Counted from the first letter of the stretch, positions 35,536 through 46,225 are shown. The stretch is 64,000 nt of DNA from Flavobacterium lacustre (GCF_027474525.2 NZ_CP114882.2:310001-374000), one strand, 5' to 3'. Numbers and translations are program-made. Notes: generated by a model from the sequence alone, not told the origin.

Positions 35536-37890
35536 TTAATTAGACCACTTACTACTTGGTTTATCACCTACATTCATTTTCAAAATTCCTCCTCTGGTAA
35601 TATCTTTTAGGTCAATAGATAACTTATCTAGGTTTTTCCCGTTTAGATTAACATCTTCCAGATATACATTGGTTTTTGAATTGTTAGTAATATTAATTAC
35701 AAAATCTTTACGTCCTGATTTTTTTGCCTGTTTGATAGTAACTTTATCAAATAATGGACTTCCTATCTGAAAGGAAGGATTAACATCTGTTAGCCCTTTA
35801 ACATCAAATAAACCTATGGATGACATTACGTACCATGCTCCCAACTGACCTTGATCTTCATCTTGTCCATATCCATATCCATGAATTCCCTCAGTACCGT
35901 AAAATTCATCGCATATTGCATGTACCCATTTTTGGGTCAAATACGGTTTCCCAGAAAAATTAAACAACCATGAAATGTGTAAATTTGGCTGATTTCCATG
36001 ATTATAAAATCCTGATAATCCTGCAAAAGCATCAATTGTAGTTCCGCCTCCAAAAACATTTTTTTGTGATTTTTCGAAAATATTTTCCAGTCTGTCATTA
36101 AAAACATCTTTCCCTAAAGTTGCCACCAATCCAGGAACATTATGAGGAACATAAAACGTATATTGCCATGCATTTCCTTCTTGAAAACCTCTCCATGGTT
36201 GCGATGGATTAAAATTATCTACAAATTTACCATCAGCATGTTTAGGTCTGATAAATTTGGTTTCTTTATCATACAATAATTTCCAACCTTCTGATAATTT
36301 GATCAATTTTTCGTAATCATTCGTTTTACCTAAAGCTTTTGCAAATTGCGCTACAGCATAAGCACTATAGGAATATTCTAAAGTGTGAGAAGCTGAAAAT
36401 CCAGAACCATTACCATTAGTATCAAAACCAATATTGTCAATCTGAGGAGAGTAACCCAATTCTACAAATTGTTTAACATCCATTTTACCAGCTCCTTCTA
36501 TTCTTCCTCTCCATTCCAATTCATTTTTCAAAGCCGCTTCATATCCTTTTTCAACATCAAAATTACGAATTCCACTATTATAAGCTGATGCGATAGCAAG
36601 TCCTGTAAAATTAGTACCTACACCCGAAACATACTTACTATTAGCAATACCATCACCTAACCAACCTGCGTCTTTATAAACCAACAATTGCGCTTGAACC
36701 CAATCAGCATAATACTCAGGATACGCTAAAGACCATAATTGAGTTAAATTCCAAAATCCACCCCAAATAGCATCGGTATTATAATAATGATGTTGAGGCT
36801 TTCCTTTACTATCCAAAGGTATTTGACCAACTTTCCCATTGTTCATTGGATAAGCTCCATTTACATCACTTCCTAAACCACGTCCAAGTAAGGCATGGTA
36901 TAATCCTGTATAGAACTTAACTTTATCCTCTTTATTTTTTCCTTCTACTGTTATTCTTCCCAGATATTCATTCCATGTAAGACCACTTTGTTTTCTGGCT
37001 TTGTCGAAGTTTAGTTTTTTAGCCTCAGCATCTAGGTTTAAACGAGCATTAGCAATAGAAGTATAAGATAATCCAATTTTTACAGTAATAGCTTCGTTTT
37101 CAGTAGTATTAAAGGTTAAATAAGCACCTGAACCTTCACCTTCGATTGCTACGTCTCCTGAACGAGTTTCTTTTTTATTAAATGTTCCAAAAGCAATTGG
37201 TTTCTTATCTAAAACAGCCGAAAAATACATCGCAACATCAGCACCTGACTGATACTTTTTAACGTATTCTGGTATCGTTATAACATAGCCTTCTATCCTA
37301 CCATCTTTGGTAATTGTGACTTTAGATTCTTTAACAGCCCCACTTTCTCCTTGTCTGTTTCCAATATCAAAAATGATATTAGACTGTGACGATTTTGGAA
37401 ACGTATAACGTTGAAAACCAACTCTTTTTGTTGCTGTAAGTTCAGCTTTAACATTATAGTCTTTTAATAATACTGAATAATACCCTGCAGTAGCATATTC
37501 ATCCTTACGATCAAATCTAGATCTATATCCTTCGTCTGGATTTTCTAGACTTCCCGGACTGGTTTGTAACTTTCCAACAGATGGCGCTAGAACAATACCT
37601 CCTATCTGAAATTCGTGTAAACAGGCAAATCCTTCAATTGAAGTATCTCTATCATCATATCCAGTAGCTTCCCAACCTTGTACATTTCCTATATGTCCAT
37701 TTGTCGAAGGCCCTAGTTTAGCCAAGCCAAATGGCATTGAGGCTGGAGTATAAAAAAACCAACGGCTATGCGCTGTACCAATATTAGGGTCAACATAGTC
37801 TGATAGTTTTTTATTTGCTTTCTGCCCCATTATAGAAGTAGAGGTAAGACCTATGAAGGCCGAAAATACTAAGATTACTATTTTATTCAT
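35536..37890 (-). CDS. GH92 alpha-mannosidase (first copy)
   Basis: GH92 enzymes are calcium-dependent exo-alpha-mannosidases acting in the periplasm. The 784-residue protein has a signal peptide ending STSIMGQ, and the family start SDYVDPNIGTAHSRWFF. It has FQEGNAWQYTFYVPHN, whose Glu is the likely general acid, and GYGQDEDQGQLGAWYVMSS, with the acidic residues of the catalytic base region. The linkage cannot be read from sequence. It lies 12 bases downstream of the second GH76 gene in the operon. A substitution of Ser-Ala by Gly-Ala in the last motif differs from the other copies. Confidence 0.95.
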   Translation of the reverse strand: MNKIVILVFSAFIGLTSTSIMGQKANKKLSDYVDPNIGTAHSRWFFYTPASMPFGLAKLGPSTNGHIGNVQGWEATGYDDRDTSIEGFACLHEFQIGGIVLAPSVGKLQTSPGSLENPDEGYRSRFDRKDEYATAGYYSVLLKDYNVKAELTATKRVGFQRYTFPKSSQSNIIFDIGNRQGESGAVKESKVTITKDGRIEGYVITIPEYVKKYQSGADVAMYFSAVLDKKPIAFGTFNKKETRSGDVAIEGEGSGAYLTFNTTENEAITVKIGLSYTSIANARLNLDAEAKKLNFDKARKQSGLTWNEYLGRITVEGKNKEDKVKFYTGLYHALLGRGLGSDVNGAYPMNNGKVGQIPLDSKGKPQHHYYNTDAIWGGFWNLTQLWSLAYPEYYADWVQAQLLVYKDAGWLGDGIANSKYVSGVGTNFTGLAIASAYNSGIRNFDVEKGYEAALKNELEWRGRIEGAGKMDVKQFVELGYSPQIDNIGFDTNGNGSGFSASHTLEYSYSAYAVAQFAKALGKTNDYEKLIKLSEGWKLLYDKETKFIRPKHADGKFVDNFNPSQPWRGFQEGNAWQYTFYVPHNVPGLVATLGKDVFNDRLENIFEKSQKNVFGGGTTIDAFAGLSGFYNHGNQPNLHISWLFNFSGKPYLTQKWVHAICDEFYGTEGIHGYGYGQDEDQGQLGAWYVMSSIGLFDVKGLTDVNPSFQIGSPLFDKVTIKQAKKSGRKDFVINITNNSKTNVYLEDVNLNGKNLDKLSIDLKDITRGGILKMNVGDKPSSKWSN

Positions 37891-37902
37891 ATTTAAAAGT
37901 AG

Positions 37903-39075
37903 TTATATTTTTTTCTTAATTAAGGCAATTCTGGCATATAGCTCTGCAACAGCAGCCTGATCCAACAACCATTTAGGTGTTTTGTACTCGTCTTTTTCCT
38001 TGTTCCAATTACTGTATACTAATCCTTCATTGTCCTTTGCGTTATCCCAAGCGTAATCTAAATTAACGATTAAAGTATCAATATATTTTGAGTTTTTTTC
38101 AACCTCATAAAGATCCTGATAACCTCTAAATAACACTGTGGTAAACCATGCATTATCCAATATAGAAATTCTTCCGTCTGGCTGTTTTTTTCCAAAATAA
38201 TTATAAGAACCTTCTGCTAACGCATGTGCTTCTGTCAAACACTTTTTGTCATTAGTAATTTTATACAAACTAACGGCAGCCTGCAACATTGTTCCAGTAT
38301 TGTATGTCCAAGCGGTTTTTAAAATAGATCGATCAGCGGTTTTCATATCGTTCCAATAGATTCCCTCTTTTGCTCGTAAATGAGTAAACATCCAATTATA
38401 AAACTTTAATCCCCAATCCAGATAATATTTATCTTTTGTTTGCTCGTAAATTTTTAAAGCAAGCACTGTCGCTTTTCCATTACTACAAGCTGGTTTTTGA
38501 TCTTTAACTCCTTCAAGCCAAGTAACACCACCTTCGAGACTGTCGTCCCACCCACTAATGATAAACTCAAAAACTTCTTTGGCATCTTTTAAATAAGCTG
38601 GGTTTTTAGTATTAGTATAAGCTTCTATATAATCAATACCTACTAGACCATTATCATCATAATAACGGTCAGATTTATCAAAACGAACAGGATAAGCTTG
38701 ATACCCATTTGGCTTTCTTACGGTATCAAGATACTGTTTTTGTGACTGAACCAGTTTATCCAGAACTACTTTGTATTTTTTCTTATCTATCTTATAAAGC
38801 ACATTAATAGCAGAAGTCATTCCGCTATAGGGCCATAAAAAAGAGACTTCCTTTGCCGCTTTTTCCCCATCATTAAAATAATTAAGGTTAGGCTGATTAG
38901 TGTTTGGATAATATTCCGAAAACAATTGATGCTTAGGAATATAATACAAGGAATTTACTAATGTAAAAAAAGTTTCTGCTCTCTCTTTATAGACCTTAGA
39001 CGAATGTATCTTTTGTATCTGTGCATTCGAAGAAAATGAGATTAATAAGGTAACTAATGTTATGATTTTTTTCAT
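37903..39075 (-). CDS. GH76 endo-alpha-1,6-mannanase, periplasmic form
   Basis: GH76 cleaves the alpha-1,6-mannan backbone. The 390-residue protein has a cleavable signal (LVTLLISFSSNAQ) and no lipidation Cys, so it should be periplasmic. The catalytic Asp pair lies in DRYYDDNGLVGIDYIEAY near residue 134. Other family blocks are SFLWPYSGMTSAINVLY and TWTYNTGTMLQAAVSLY-like segments. It follows a lipoprotein GH76 gene with a TAATG overlap. The pairing of a surface and a periplasmic GH76 is a known theme in yeast-mannan loci. Confidence 0.93.
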   Translation of the reverse strand: MKKIITLVTLLISFSSNAQIQKIHSSKVYKERAETFFTLVNSLYYIPKHQLFSEYYPNTNQPNLNYFNDGEKAAKEVSFLWPYSGMTSAINVLYKIDKKKYKVVLDKLVQSQKQYLDTVRKPNGYQAYPVRFDKSDRYYDDNGLVGIDYIEAYTNTKNPAYLKDAKEVFEFIISGWDDSLEGGVTWLEGVKDQKPACSNGKATVLALKIYEQTKDKYYLDWGLKFYNWMFTHLRAKEGIYWNDMKTADRSILKTAWTYNTGTMLQAAVSLYKITNDKKCLTEAHALAEGSYNYFGKKQPDGRISILDNAWFTTVLFRGYQDLYEVEKNSKYIDTLIVNLDYAWDNAKDNEGLVYSNWNKEKDEYKTPKWLLDQAAVAELYARIALIKKKI

Positions 39076-40265
39076 TATTCATGCTCTCCTTTTAGTAAAG
39101 CAATACGTCCGTAAATTTCAACTAAAGCAGCTTGTTGCAACAACCATTTATCTCTTCCTTGTTTAATACCTGACCAGTCCTCATAAAATAAATCGTTACT
39201 ATTTCTAGCATTTTTCCATGCGTAATCGGCATTATTAATAAATGTAGTCACATAATTTAGCGCATTTTTATCGTGTCTAAGGAGATCTAAATACCCTCTA
39301 AAAAGACATACATTGAACCATGAGTCATGATTTGGAAAGAACAATTGACTATGTTCCGTTCTTGTGAAAACTCGGTAAGAAGAAGATGCAATCGCTCTAG
39401 CTTCATTTAGATAATTAATATCTTTGGTAATTTCATATAACAAAACATTATTGGTAATCATGGCACCTGAATTATAAGTCCACTTGGTTTTGTTTATATA
39501 ATTATCCCTTACTCTAATATCATTCCAAAAAAGATTATCTACCGGATCTTTTGTATTCGTTGTCAACCATGAATATATTCTTTTTGCAAATTTTAAATAT
39601 TCTTCATTTTGTGTATGCTGATACAATTTAAGTAGATATGTAGTTGTAAAAGCACTTGCACACACCGCTTTGTTACAAAAATCATTTTCAGGCTTGTTTT
39701 TATATTGCTCTACCCAATAGATTCCGCCACCACATTTATTATCTTCCCCTGTAATGCTAAATGCTACCTGTTTTTCGGCTCGAGCTAAAGATGCTGGATT
39801 TTTAGTAATTTCGTAATCTTCGATTAATTCGAGGCTTATTATGGCATTGTCATCATAGAATCGATCATCTAAACTATATTGAACTGGGAATGCTGGATAT
39901 GCATTGGGTGTACGTTGCGTATCATAATACTTTTCCAAAGCGATATAAGGATCATTTAATTCCTGATCTTTATATCCTATGGCTTTCAATTGATTTACTC
40001 CAGATAAAAGCCCATCAAGAGACCAAAGATAAGAACATTGTCTATCATCACTTTGTTTTGGGAAATTTTCAAGATAAAGACCACTACCATTTATCTTATA
40101 ATATTGTTGTATTAAATCAAAAGTCTTTTTGGCTTTTTCTTTATAACTAATAGAGTTAACAGGAATAGTGGGTTCTTGGGTAGCTAATTCATTATCTTGG
40201 TTTTCTTGACAAGAAAAGAACAGGATAGAAATTAATACTATACTTATATTTTGTATCGTTTTCAT
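39075..40265 (-). CDS. GH76 endo-alpha-1,6-mannanase, lipoprotein form
   Basis: The 396-residue protein has a lipoprotein signal (LFFSC, Cys19) followed by the acidic QENQDNE, resembling the surface-export signal of Bacteroidota lipoproteins. It is therefore likely on the cell surface. The catalytic Asp pair lies in DDRFYDDNAIISLELIEDY near residue 138. The sequence is clearly related to, but diverged from, the next gene. On the surface it would cut mannan into oligosaccharides for the SusCD importer. Confidence 0.93.
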   Translation of the reverse strand: MKTIQNISIVLISILFFSCQENQDNELATQEPTIPVNSISYKEKAKKTFDLIQQYYKINGSGLYLENFPKQSDDRQCSYLWSLDGLLSGVNQLKAIGYKDQELNDPYIALEKYYDTQRTPNAYPAFPVQYSLDDRFYDDNAIISLELIEDYEITKNPASLARAEKQVAFSITGEDNKCGGGIYWVEQYKNKPENDFCNKAVCASAFTTTYLLKLYQHTQNEEYLKFAKRIYSWLTTNTKDPVDNLFWNDIRVRDNYINKTKWTYNSGAMITNNVLLYEITKDINYLNEARAIASSSYRVFTRTEHSQLFFPNHDSWFNVCLFRGYLDLLRHDKNALNYVTTFINNADYAWKNARNSNDLFYEDWSGIKQGRDKWLLQQAALVEIYGRIALLKGEHE

Positions 40266-40283
40266 GATTGGCAGTATTAAAAA

Positions 40284-40310
40284 GCTGTTTGGTTATAATA
40301 ACCAAACAGC
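40284..40310 (-). terminator. Strong hairpin inside the mannan operon
   Basis: Thirteen-base arms GCTGTTTGGTTAT and ATAACCAAACAGC form a nearly loopless perfect palindrome, followed on the minus strand by TTTTTAA. It sits between the SusE-like gene and the enzyme genes. It may partly end or process the transcript so that SusCDE are made in excess of the enzymes. Confidence 0.7.
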
Positions 40311-40322
40311 CTTATTTTTTTC

Positions 40323-41507
40323 TTAATCAATTATAGTTATCTTGTGTTTGTAGCTTCCCGTAGGAGACATATCTATAAGTACATTTGCGTGTTTATTTTC
40401 TGAACCTTTAGGTAATTTGTACATACCTGTCCAATCTTGATTTTGACCTGGGCTTGAAATATTTGCTAAATTATAAATATTATAATATTCTAAAGGTTGT
40501 CCGCCATCCGGTTGAATACCATAAGCATTAAGTCCAGATATATTTGAAGAATTCATCGCATCATTATGATAACTTCCCCAAATTTCTAACCCCTCATTTG
40601 TTGTTACCCAAAAGCGATAACGTTCTTCTGGATAGCCCCAATCATGATAAAATGGTAAGGCAATATTCTTAACTTCAAATTGATGATTCCCAATATAAGT
40701 TAAATCTCCAAGGTTAAATTGCCAAGTACGAATCATCTGAATTAATTTGATTTCTGTAGTTTTAACAGTAAGAAGATTAAAATCAACTATAATTCGATAG
40801 GGTTTTCCTGTACCATTCATCTCAATACCTGATTGATCCTCTGATTCAATCAATTTATTATTTGCTCCTAGTTTATAATAAACCTTTTCATTATTAACAG
40901 AATTACACAATTTTAATTCTCCGTTTGAAACTGCAGCAAAAATTTCGAAAACACCATCTTCCACTTTATTGAATTTCATGGCATTCTCAATTTGCTTTGC
41001 TTCAAATCCAGATCCATAAACAAATAATTCGCTTGGGACTTCAGCAATTCCAGCTGGACGTTTTAATCGTAGCGTTCGAATCTCTTGTGTTTCTTTTCTT
41101 TCACCTCCTTGAGAAGCCATAACTTTCCATTTTATAACACCCTCCGAGTCTATTCCTATATTAGCTAGTTTTGCTAAAACAATTAATTGCTTTGGTGTTA
41201 AAGACAAAAAATTATCACCACCTCCACCATTTGAAACTATTTTAAAGATAGGGTTCGTAAAGTCTCCATTTTCTTTATCAAAATACACTTCATACAATAC
41301 AACGCCACCGAAGTATGAATTAGATTTTGCCCACTCAAACTGTGTTGGAGAGCCATTTTCTAAATCTATTGCTACAAGTTGATTATTTGCGGGGCTAACC
41401 AATGATTCTGGTGCATCAAACCCCACTTCAAGTTCATATTTATCAGTACAGCCTATCAAAAGCATGATAGCTATCAGGCAAAGAAACCTGCTATATTTAT
41501 TTTTCAT
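40323..41507 (-). CDS. SusE/SusF-like surface glycan-binding lipoprotein
   Basis: The 394-residue protein has a lipoprotein signal (MLLIGC, Cys20), then a SusE-type beta domain near residues 33-150 (ESLVSPANNQLVAIDLENGS onwards) and tandem carbohydrate-binding-like modules. The last module is aromatic-rich (YHDWGYPEERYRFWVTTNEG). Such proteins sit on the outside of the outer membrane next to SusCD and bind glycan. It lies 12 bases after susD. Confidence 0.82.
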   Translation of the reverse strand: MKNKYSRFLCLIAIMLLIGCTDKYELEVGFDAPESLVSPANNQLVAIDLENGSPTQFEWAKSNSYFGGVVLYEVYFDKENGDFTNPIFKIVSNGGGGDNFLSLTPKQLIVLAKLANIGIDSEGVIKWKVMASQGGERKETQEIRTLRLKRPAGIAEVPSELFVYGSGFEAKQIENAMKFNKVEDGVFEIFAAVSNGELKLCNSVNNEKVYYKLGANNKLIESEDQSGIEMNGTGKPYRIIVDFNLLTVKTTEIKLIQMIRTWQFNLGDLTYIGNHQFEVKNIALPFYHDWGYPEERYRFWVTTNEGLEIWGSYHNDAMNSSNISGLNAYGIQPDGGQPLEYYNIYNLANISSPGQNQDWTGMYKLPKGSENKHANVLIDMSPTGSYKHKITIID

Positions 41508-41519
41508 AAAATTAGATAT

Positions 41520-43109
41520 TTACCAGTTAGGGTTTTGTGATAAGTTTTTATTTAAATCTCTTTCAGCTTGTGGTATAGGCCATAGATAATGTTTCATTTT
41601 ATCAAAACTTCTGTTATCTACACGAATATAACCATTGTCAATTGATGGAGCTTCATTTGTTTTTATTCCATGTAACCATCCATTTAGAACAACTTCAGCT
41701 TCTTTCCAGCGTCTTAAATCCATTAGACGTAAACCTTCCATAGCCAACTCACAACGACGTTCACGACGAATAATTTCTTGCATTTTTTCATTTGCAACCA
41801 CTGGAAAATTTAATGCATTTGCATTAGTAAAACCAGCTCTTACTCTCAGTTTTTTAATAGTTGAATCCCATTCGTTTTGACCAAATTCATTCAATTTTGC
41901 TTTAGCTTCAGCATACATAAGCAACACATCGGCATAGCGAATTAAAATCAGATTAGAACCTGAATTAAGCATGTTTCTAGCCGTATTGTCATAAAATTTA
42001 GACACATAATACCCCGTTGGAGTACAATTTGAAGAATTATTTATGGAATCATCACCTGTTCCTAATGCCGTATTTATTGTAACAGAAGAACCACCCGGAA
42101 TTTGTAATTTTGACTCATGTCTAATTATTGTTGCATCTAAACGAGGGTCTCTGTTCACATATGGTGTCAATTCATTGTAACTGGCATCTTCAATAGTATT
42201 CCCATTTAATAAAATATAACTATCAACTAATTCCTGACTCGGGGAAATTCCGGCATAGCCTCCTAAAGAAGGTGGGATTAAAAAGTATTGATTCCCTTGT
42301 TCTCTATTTATAGGCATAAATTCTACATTTAAAAGAACTTCTACATTGTCTTTATTTTCTGGCTTAAACAAGTCAGCAAAGGAACCATTAAACAAATCGA
42401 TATTACCCGCTTCTTTTTTATTTATGATAGCATCACAAATGTCGGCAACTTCTCTCCATCGGCTTTCACAAAGTAAAACTCTTGCTTTTAAAGCCATTGC
42501 AGCACCTTTTGTAAAACGTCCTTTATCTGCATCAGAATAGGAATTTGGTAAGATTTTAGCAAAATCTAGTTCATCTAGAATAAATTGTAATACTTCGTCT
42601 TTTGGAGTTCTTGTAATCGTTCTCGATTCTTCGATGCTTATTTCGGATGTTACCAAAGGGATATCTCCAAAATTATTCATCAGGATAAAATAATGATAAG
42701 CCCTGATTGCTCTTGCTTCTGCTATATACCTGTTTTTTAAATCATTGCTTAAACCTGGTACTTTATCAATGTTTCCCAATAAAAGATTACATCTTTTGAT
42801 ACCTGCATATCTAGCGTTCCATACGTCGCGAATTAACGGCGCAGAAGGATCATAACTCCCATTGGCTACATCTCTAACTAATGAACCATTGTTTGTTTTA
42901 GTATATGAATTATCAGAAAGTGACTCATTAAAAATAAATTGCTCTGCACCATACAAATCAGGGTAGCAGCTATTCAATGCATATAGTGCATCATCAGGTT
43001 TATCCCAATAAGAAATATCAGATTCTTTATCCAACAAGGGAGTGTCAAGACTTTCACATCCCCAAAAGATACTCATTATAAGTAGTATTAATATATGTTT
43101 TGTTTTCAT
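41520..43109 (-). CDS. SusD/RagB-family glycan-binding lipoprotein
   Basis: The 529-residue lipoprotein (signal FWGC, Cys18) has the SusD N-terminal pattern SYWDKPDDALYALNSCYPDLY and tetratricopeptide-like helices (AEARAIRAYHYFILMNNFGD). The C-terminal part carries RRERRCELAMEGLRLMDLRRW and closes with LWPIPQAERDLN. It forms the lid of the SusC channel and captures mannan oligosaccharides. It is encoded 14 bases downstream of susC in the mannan operon. Confidence 0.96.
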   Translation of the reverse strand: MKTKHILILLIMSIFWGCESLDTPLLDKESDISYWDKPDDALYALNSCYPDLYGAEQFIFNESLSDNSYTKTNNGSLVRDVANGSYDPSAPLIRDVWNARYAGIKRCNLLLGNIDKVPGLSNDLKNRYIAEARAIRAYHYFILMNNFGDIPLVTSEISIEESRTITRTPKDEVLQFILDELDFAKILPNSYSDADKGRFTKGAAMALKARVLLCESRWREVADICDAIINKKEAGNIDLFNGSFADLFKPENKDNVEVLLNVEFMPINREQGNQYFLIPPSLGGYAGISPSQELVDSYILLNGNTIEDASYNELTPYVNRDPRLDATIIRHESKLQIPGGSSVTINTALGTGDDSINNSSNCTPTGYYVSKFYDNTARNMLNSGSNLILIRYADVLLMYAEAKAKLNEFGQNEWDSTIKKLRVRAGFTNANALNFPVVANEKMQEIIRRERRCELAMEGLRLMDLRRWKEAEVVLNGWLHGIKTNEAPSIDNGYIRVDNRSFDKMKHYLWPIPQAERDLNKNLSQNPNW

Positions 43110-43123
43110 GTGTCTAAATTGTT

Positions 43124-46100
43124 TTAGAAGTTAACATTAAGTCCAAAGGCTAAAACTTTGGTTACTGGATAAATACGTCCACTTGTAGCTGCACCAGAAT
43201 TAATTTCTGGATCATAACCTGCTTTTAATTTAGTAAGCGTCAGCAAGTTTTGCCCTGTAACGTAAGCTCTAAATTTATTTACACCTATTTTTTCAGTAAA
43301 TCTTGAAGGTATTGTATAACCCAATTGTACATTTTTCAAACGTAGATAAGAAGCATCTTGTATCCAAAAATCAGATTTTGCTGCATTGTTAGCAGATTCT
43401 GTACCTATAGTTAAGCGAGGATATTCAGCATCAGGATTTGCAGTTGTCCATCGATCAATATGAAAATCCATTACAGGTCCTTCATTACTATTATGAAACG
43501 CTTCAACTGCTTCACCTCTTATCCAAGTGCTTCGTTTACCAACTCCTTGTATAAAAACATTCAAATCCAATCCTTTCCAATTTGCTGTATAAGTAAGCCC
43601 ATAAGTATATCGAGGAAATTGATTCCCCAAGATAAATCGATCCTCTTCATTAATTACTCCATCACCATTTTTATCTACGTAACGAAGATCCCCCGGTTTT
43701 GCACCAGCAGCATTAAACATTTGTTTAGGACCGTTTGCAACTTCAGTAGCATTTTGATAAATACCATCACTTTTTAATGCATAATAGGAATTAATGGCAT
43801 ATCCTTTCTTTAGAATTGTCACTACATCAAAACCTGATATGAGAGCTCTTCCTCCATCATCTGAAACCTCATTTATGTTATCTGAAAGATTAGCGGTTAC
43901 AGAATGGTCAATCTTACCTGTTTTAAATAAATAGGTAGTAGAGAATTCCCATCCTTTATTCGTTACTGCTCCAATATTTTGAGTAGGCGATCCACTACCA
44001 AAAATACCCGGAACAGGAAGACTGTTTACAAGTACTTCTTTAGATGTCTTGTTATACAAATCGAGAGTAACCGATAATTTATTGTTGAAGAATCCAGCAT
44101 CAATACCTACATCAAACATATCACTAGTCTCCCAAGTAAGATCTTGATTAGCTTCACTAAAATAAGCTCCATTTGCTATATTGTCATTGAAGGAATAAGC
44201 TTGAGTACTAATATTTACTGTTCGCAAATATCTATATAATCCAATATCTTGATTTCCTACTTGTCCCCATGAAGCACGTACCTTCAAATTACTGATATAA
44301 TCACGGGTTGATTCCATAAAATCTTCTTTAGAAATACGCCATGCTCCAGAAAATGATGGGAATAATCCCCAACGTTTACTACTTGCAAAACGAGAAGAAC
44401 CGTCCTTTCTAATATTAGATTCAAATAAATAACGATCTTTATATGAGTAGTTTAATCTACCAAAATAAGATTGAATATTCCATTCTTCTCCATTACCGAA
44501 TGTACTTCCCTCATCTGTAATTTCTCCATTTCCTAAAACGCCAAACTCATTGCCTGGTATTCCAATTTTTCTGGCTTGAAACCATCTCCTTTTACTACTT
44601 TCTTCTGAGATTCCCAATAACACAGAGAAACTATGATTTTCTCCTATTCTTTTGTTATAATTTAAAGTAAGTGTCGAATTCAGTAAGGCCGTCCTGTCAA
44701 AACCGTCCATCACAGAACTTTCATTATCTCCACCTCCGGCATAAGGAGCGTAATCGATTGATTTTCTAAATTCATGAGAGTTATTATCAGCCAAATTAGC
44801 ACCAAATAAACCTTTAAGTTTTAGGTCTTTTATGATACTCCATTCGGCACTAAGAACTCCGGCAAATCCATCATTCGTATAGGTTCTCATTCCTCCTTTT
44901 GTCAATCTAGCTAATGCATTAGAATTACTTCCACTTAGTAGTGTAAAATTACCGTTCTCATCTTTTATTGGATAAATAACCGGTAACCTAGTTGCTTGTT
45001 CAATTAGCCATTCTGACCAATAGGCATGCTCTTTTGTATTAGAACCTGTATAAGACCCAGTAGCTGTAACAGTTAATTTATCTGATAATTTAGAATTTAT
45101 ATTTAATCTTACATTATTCCTTTTCATTCCATAAGCATCATTTCCTTCAAATAAACTTCTCTGGTCTATCTGACCAACAGAAATAAGATAAGAGGTTTTA
45201 CCGGTACCCCCTTCTACTGAGAGATTATGTGATGATTGAGGAGCATTGTTTCTATAAATTTCATCTAACCAAATGGTTCCTTTTCCCAATTCTCGGAATT
45301 GATTGATTTGATCGGGTGTATATTTTGCAGGCAATCCTGAATTAACTAATGCCTCATTTCTTAATTCAGCATATTCCCAAGCTTTTGCATATTTAGGCAT
45401 ATTAGTAGGTTGTTGAGAACCAAACATGTAGTTATAAGACACTCTGGTTTTTCCTGAATTCCCCATTTTTGTTGTTATTAAGATAACACCATTAGCAGCT
45501 CTAGATCCATAGACTGCAGCAGAAGAAGCATCTTTAAGTACCGATACGCTTTCGATATCATTGGGATTTATATTATCAATACTACCTGCCAAACCATCTA
45601 TTAACACCAACGGATAGGTTCCGGACTGAAATGTTCCTATACCACGAATGTTAATGTTTGTACCACGACCAGGCTCGCTGGAACCTTGTTGTATAACTAA
45701 TCCAGGCACAGTTCCTTGCAACGCCTGCGAGGCGCTTGTAACAGGTTTATTTTCAAACACTTCAGACCCGACTTTACTGATAGAAGAAGTTATATTAGAT
45801 CGTTTTTGAGTACCATACCCAACTACAATAACTTCTTTCAAAGCATCAATCTGTTCAATCAATGAAAAGTTAACAATAGTACTTTTATTGACTACTTTTT
45901 CTACATTTTGATAACCAATATAGGAAACTATAACGATTGCGTTTGAAGGCGTGTCTAAACTATAAGTTCCATTTGCATCAGTAATAGTAGCTTTTAAAGT
46001 TCCCTTTACAGCTACTGTTGCTCCAGCAATAGCCTCAGATGTTTTACTATCGGTAACAATACCTGAAACTTTAATTTGTGCTTCAGCATGAAAGATGCTG

Positions 46101-46186
46101 AATAGAAATAAAATAAAAATAAATAATTTTAATCTGGCAGACATCAAAATAGGTGATGTAAAACCAATAACTTGGTGTTGTTTCAT
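43124..46186 (-). CDS. SusC/RagA TonB-linked outer-membrane glycan importer
   Basis: The 1020-residue protein has a signal peptide, a carboxypeptidase-like domain (VSGIVTDSKTSEAIAGATVA) and the SusC plug signatures VVGYGTQKRSNITSSIS, NIRGIGTFQSG and VLKDASSAAVYGSRAANGVI, followed by a large barrel. Together with the SusD protein it imports oligosaccharides with energy from TonB. The true start may be the Met at residue 15 (MSARLKLF), directly before the hydrophobic signal. The gene lies 39 bases after the kinase-isomerase fusion. Confidence 0.96.
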   Translation of the reverse strand: MKQHQVIGFTSPILMSARLKLFIFILFLFSIFHAEAQIKVSGIVTDSKTSEAIAGATVAVKGTLKATITDANGTYSLDTPSNAIVIVSYIGYQNVEKVVNKSTIVNFSLIEQIDALKEVIVVGYGTQKRSNITSSISKVGSEVFENKPVTSASQALQGTVPGLVIQQGSSEPGRGTNINIRGIGTFQSGTYPLVLIDGLAGSIDNINPNDIESVSVLKDASSAAVYGSRAANGVILITTKMGNSGKTRVSYNYMFGSQQPTNMPKYAKAWEYAELRNEALVNSGLPAKYTPDQINQFRELGKGTIWLDEIYRNNAPQSSHNLSVEGGTGKTSYLISVGQIDQRSLFEGNDAYGMKRNNVRLNINSKLSDKLTVTATGSYTGSNTKEHAYWSEWLIEQATRLPVIYPIKDENGNFTLLSGSNSNALARLTKGGMRTYTNDGFAGVLSAEWSIIKDLKLKGLFGANLADNNSHEFRKSIDYAPYAGGGDNESSVMDGFDRTALLNSTLTLNYNKRIGENHSFSVLLGISEESSKRRWFQARKIGIPGNEFGVLGNGEITDEGSTFGNGEEWNIQSYFGRLNYSYKDRYLFESNIRKDGSSRFASSKRWGLFPSFSGAWRISKEDFMESTRDYISNLKVRASWGQVGNQDIGLYRYLRTVNISTQAYSFNDNIANGAYFSEANQDLTWETSDMFDVGIDAGFFNNKLSVTLDLYNKTSKEVLVNSLPVPGIFGSGSPTQNIGAVTNKGWEFSTTYLFKTGKIDHSVTANLSDNINEVSDDGGRALISGFDVVTILKKGYAINSYYALKSDGIYQNATEVANGPKQMFNAAGAKPGDLRYVDKNGDGVINEEDRFILGNQFPRYTYGLTYTANWKGLDLNVFIQGVGKRSTWIRGEAVEAFHNSNEGPVMDFHIDRWTTANPDAEYPRLTIGTESANNAAKSDFWIQDASYLRLKNVQLGYTIPSRFTEKIGVNKFRAYVTGQNLLTLTKLKAGYDPEINSGAATSGRIYPVTKVLAFGLNVNF

Positions 46187-46225
46187 AAATTCATAATGGT
46201 TTGATTGGTTAATAAATAGGTAATT

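Noticed and set aside
43124..46186. SusC as possible iron receptor
   Set aside because: The SusC-specific plug motifs and the directly following SusD gene make a glycan importer the clear choice.
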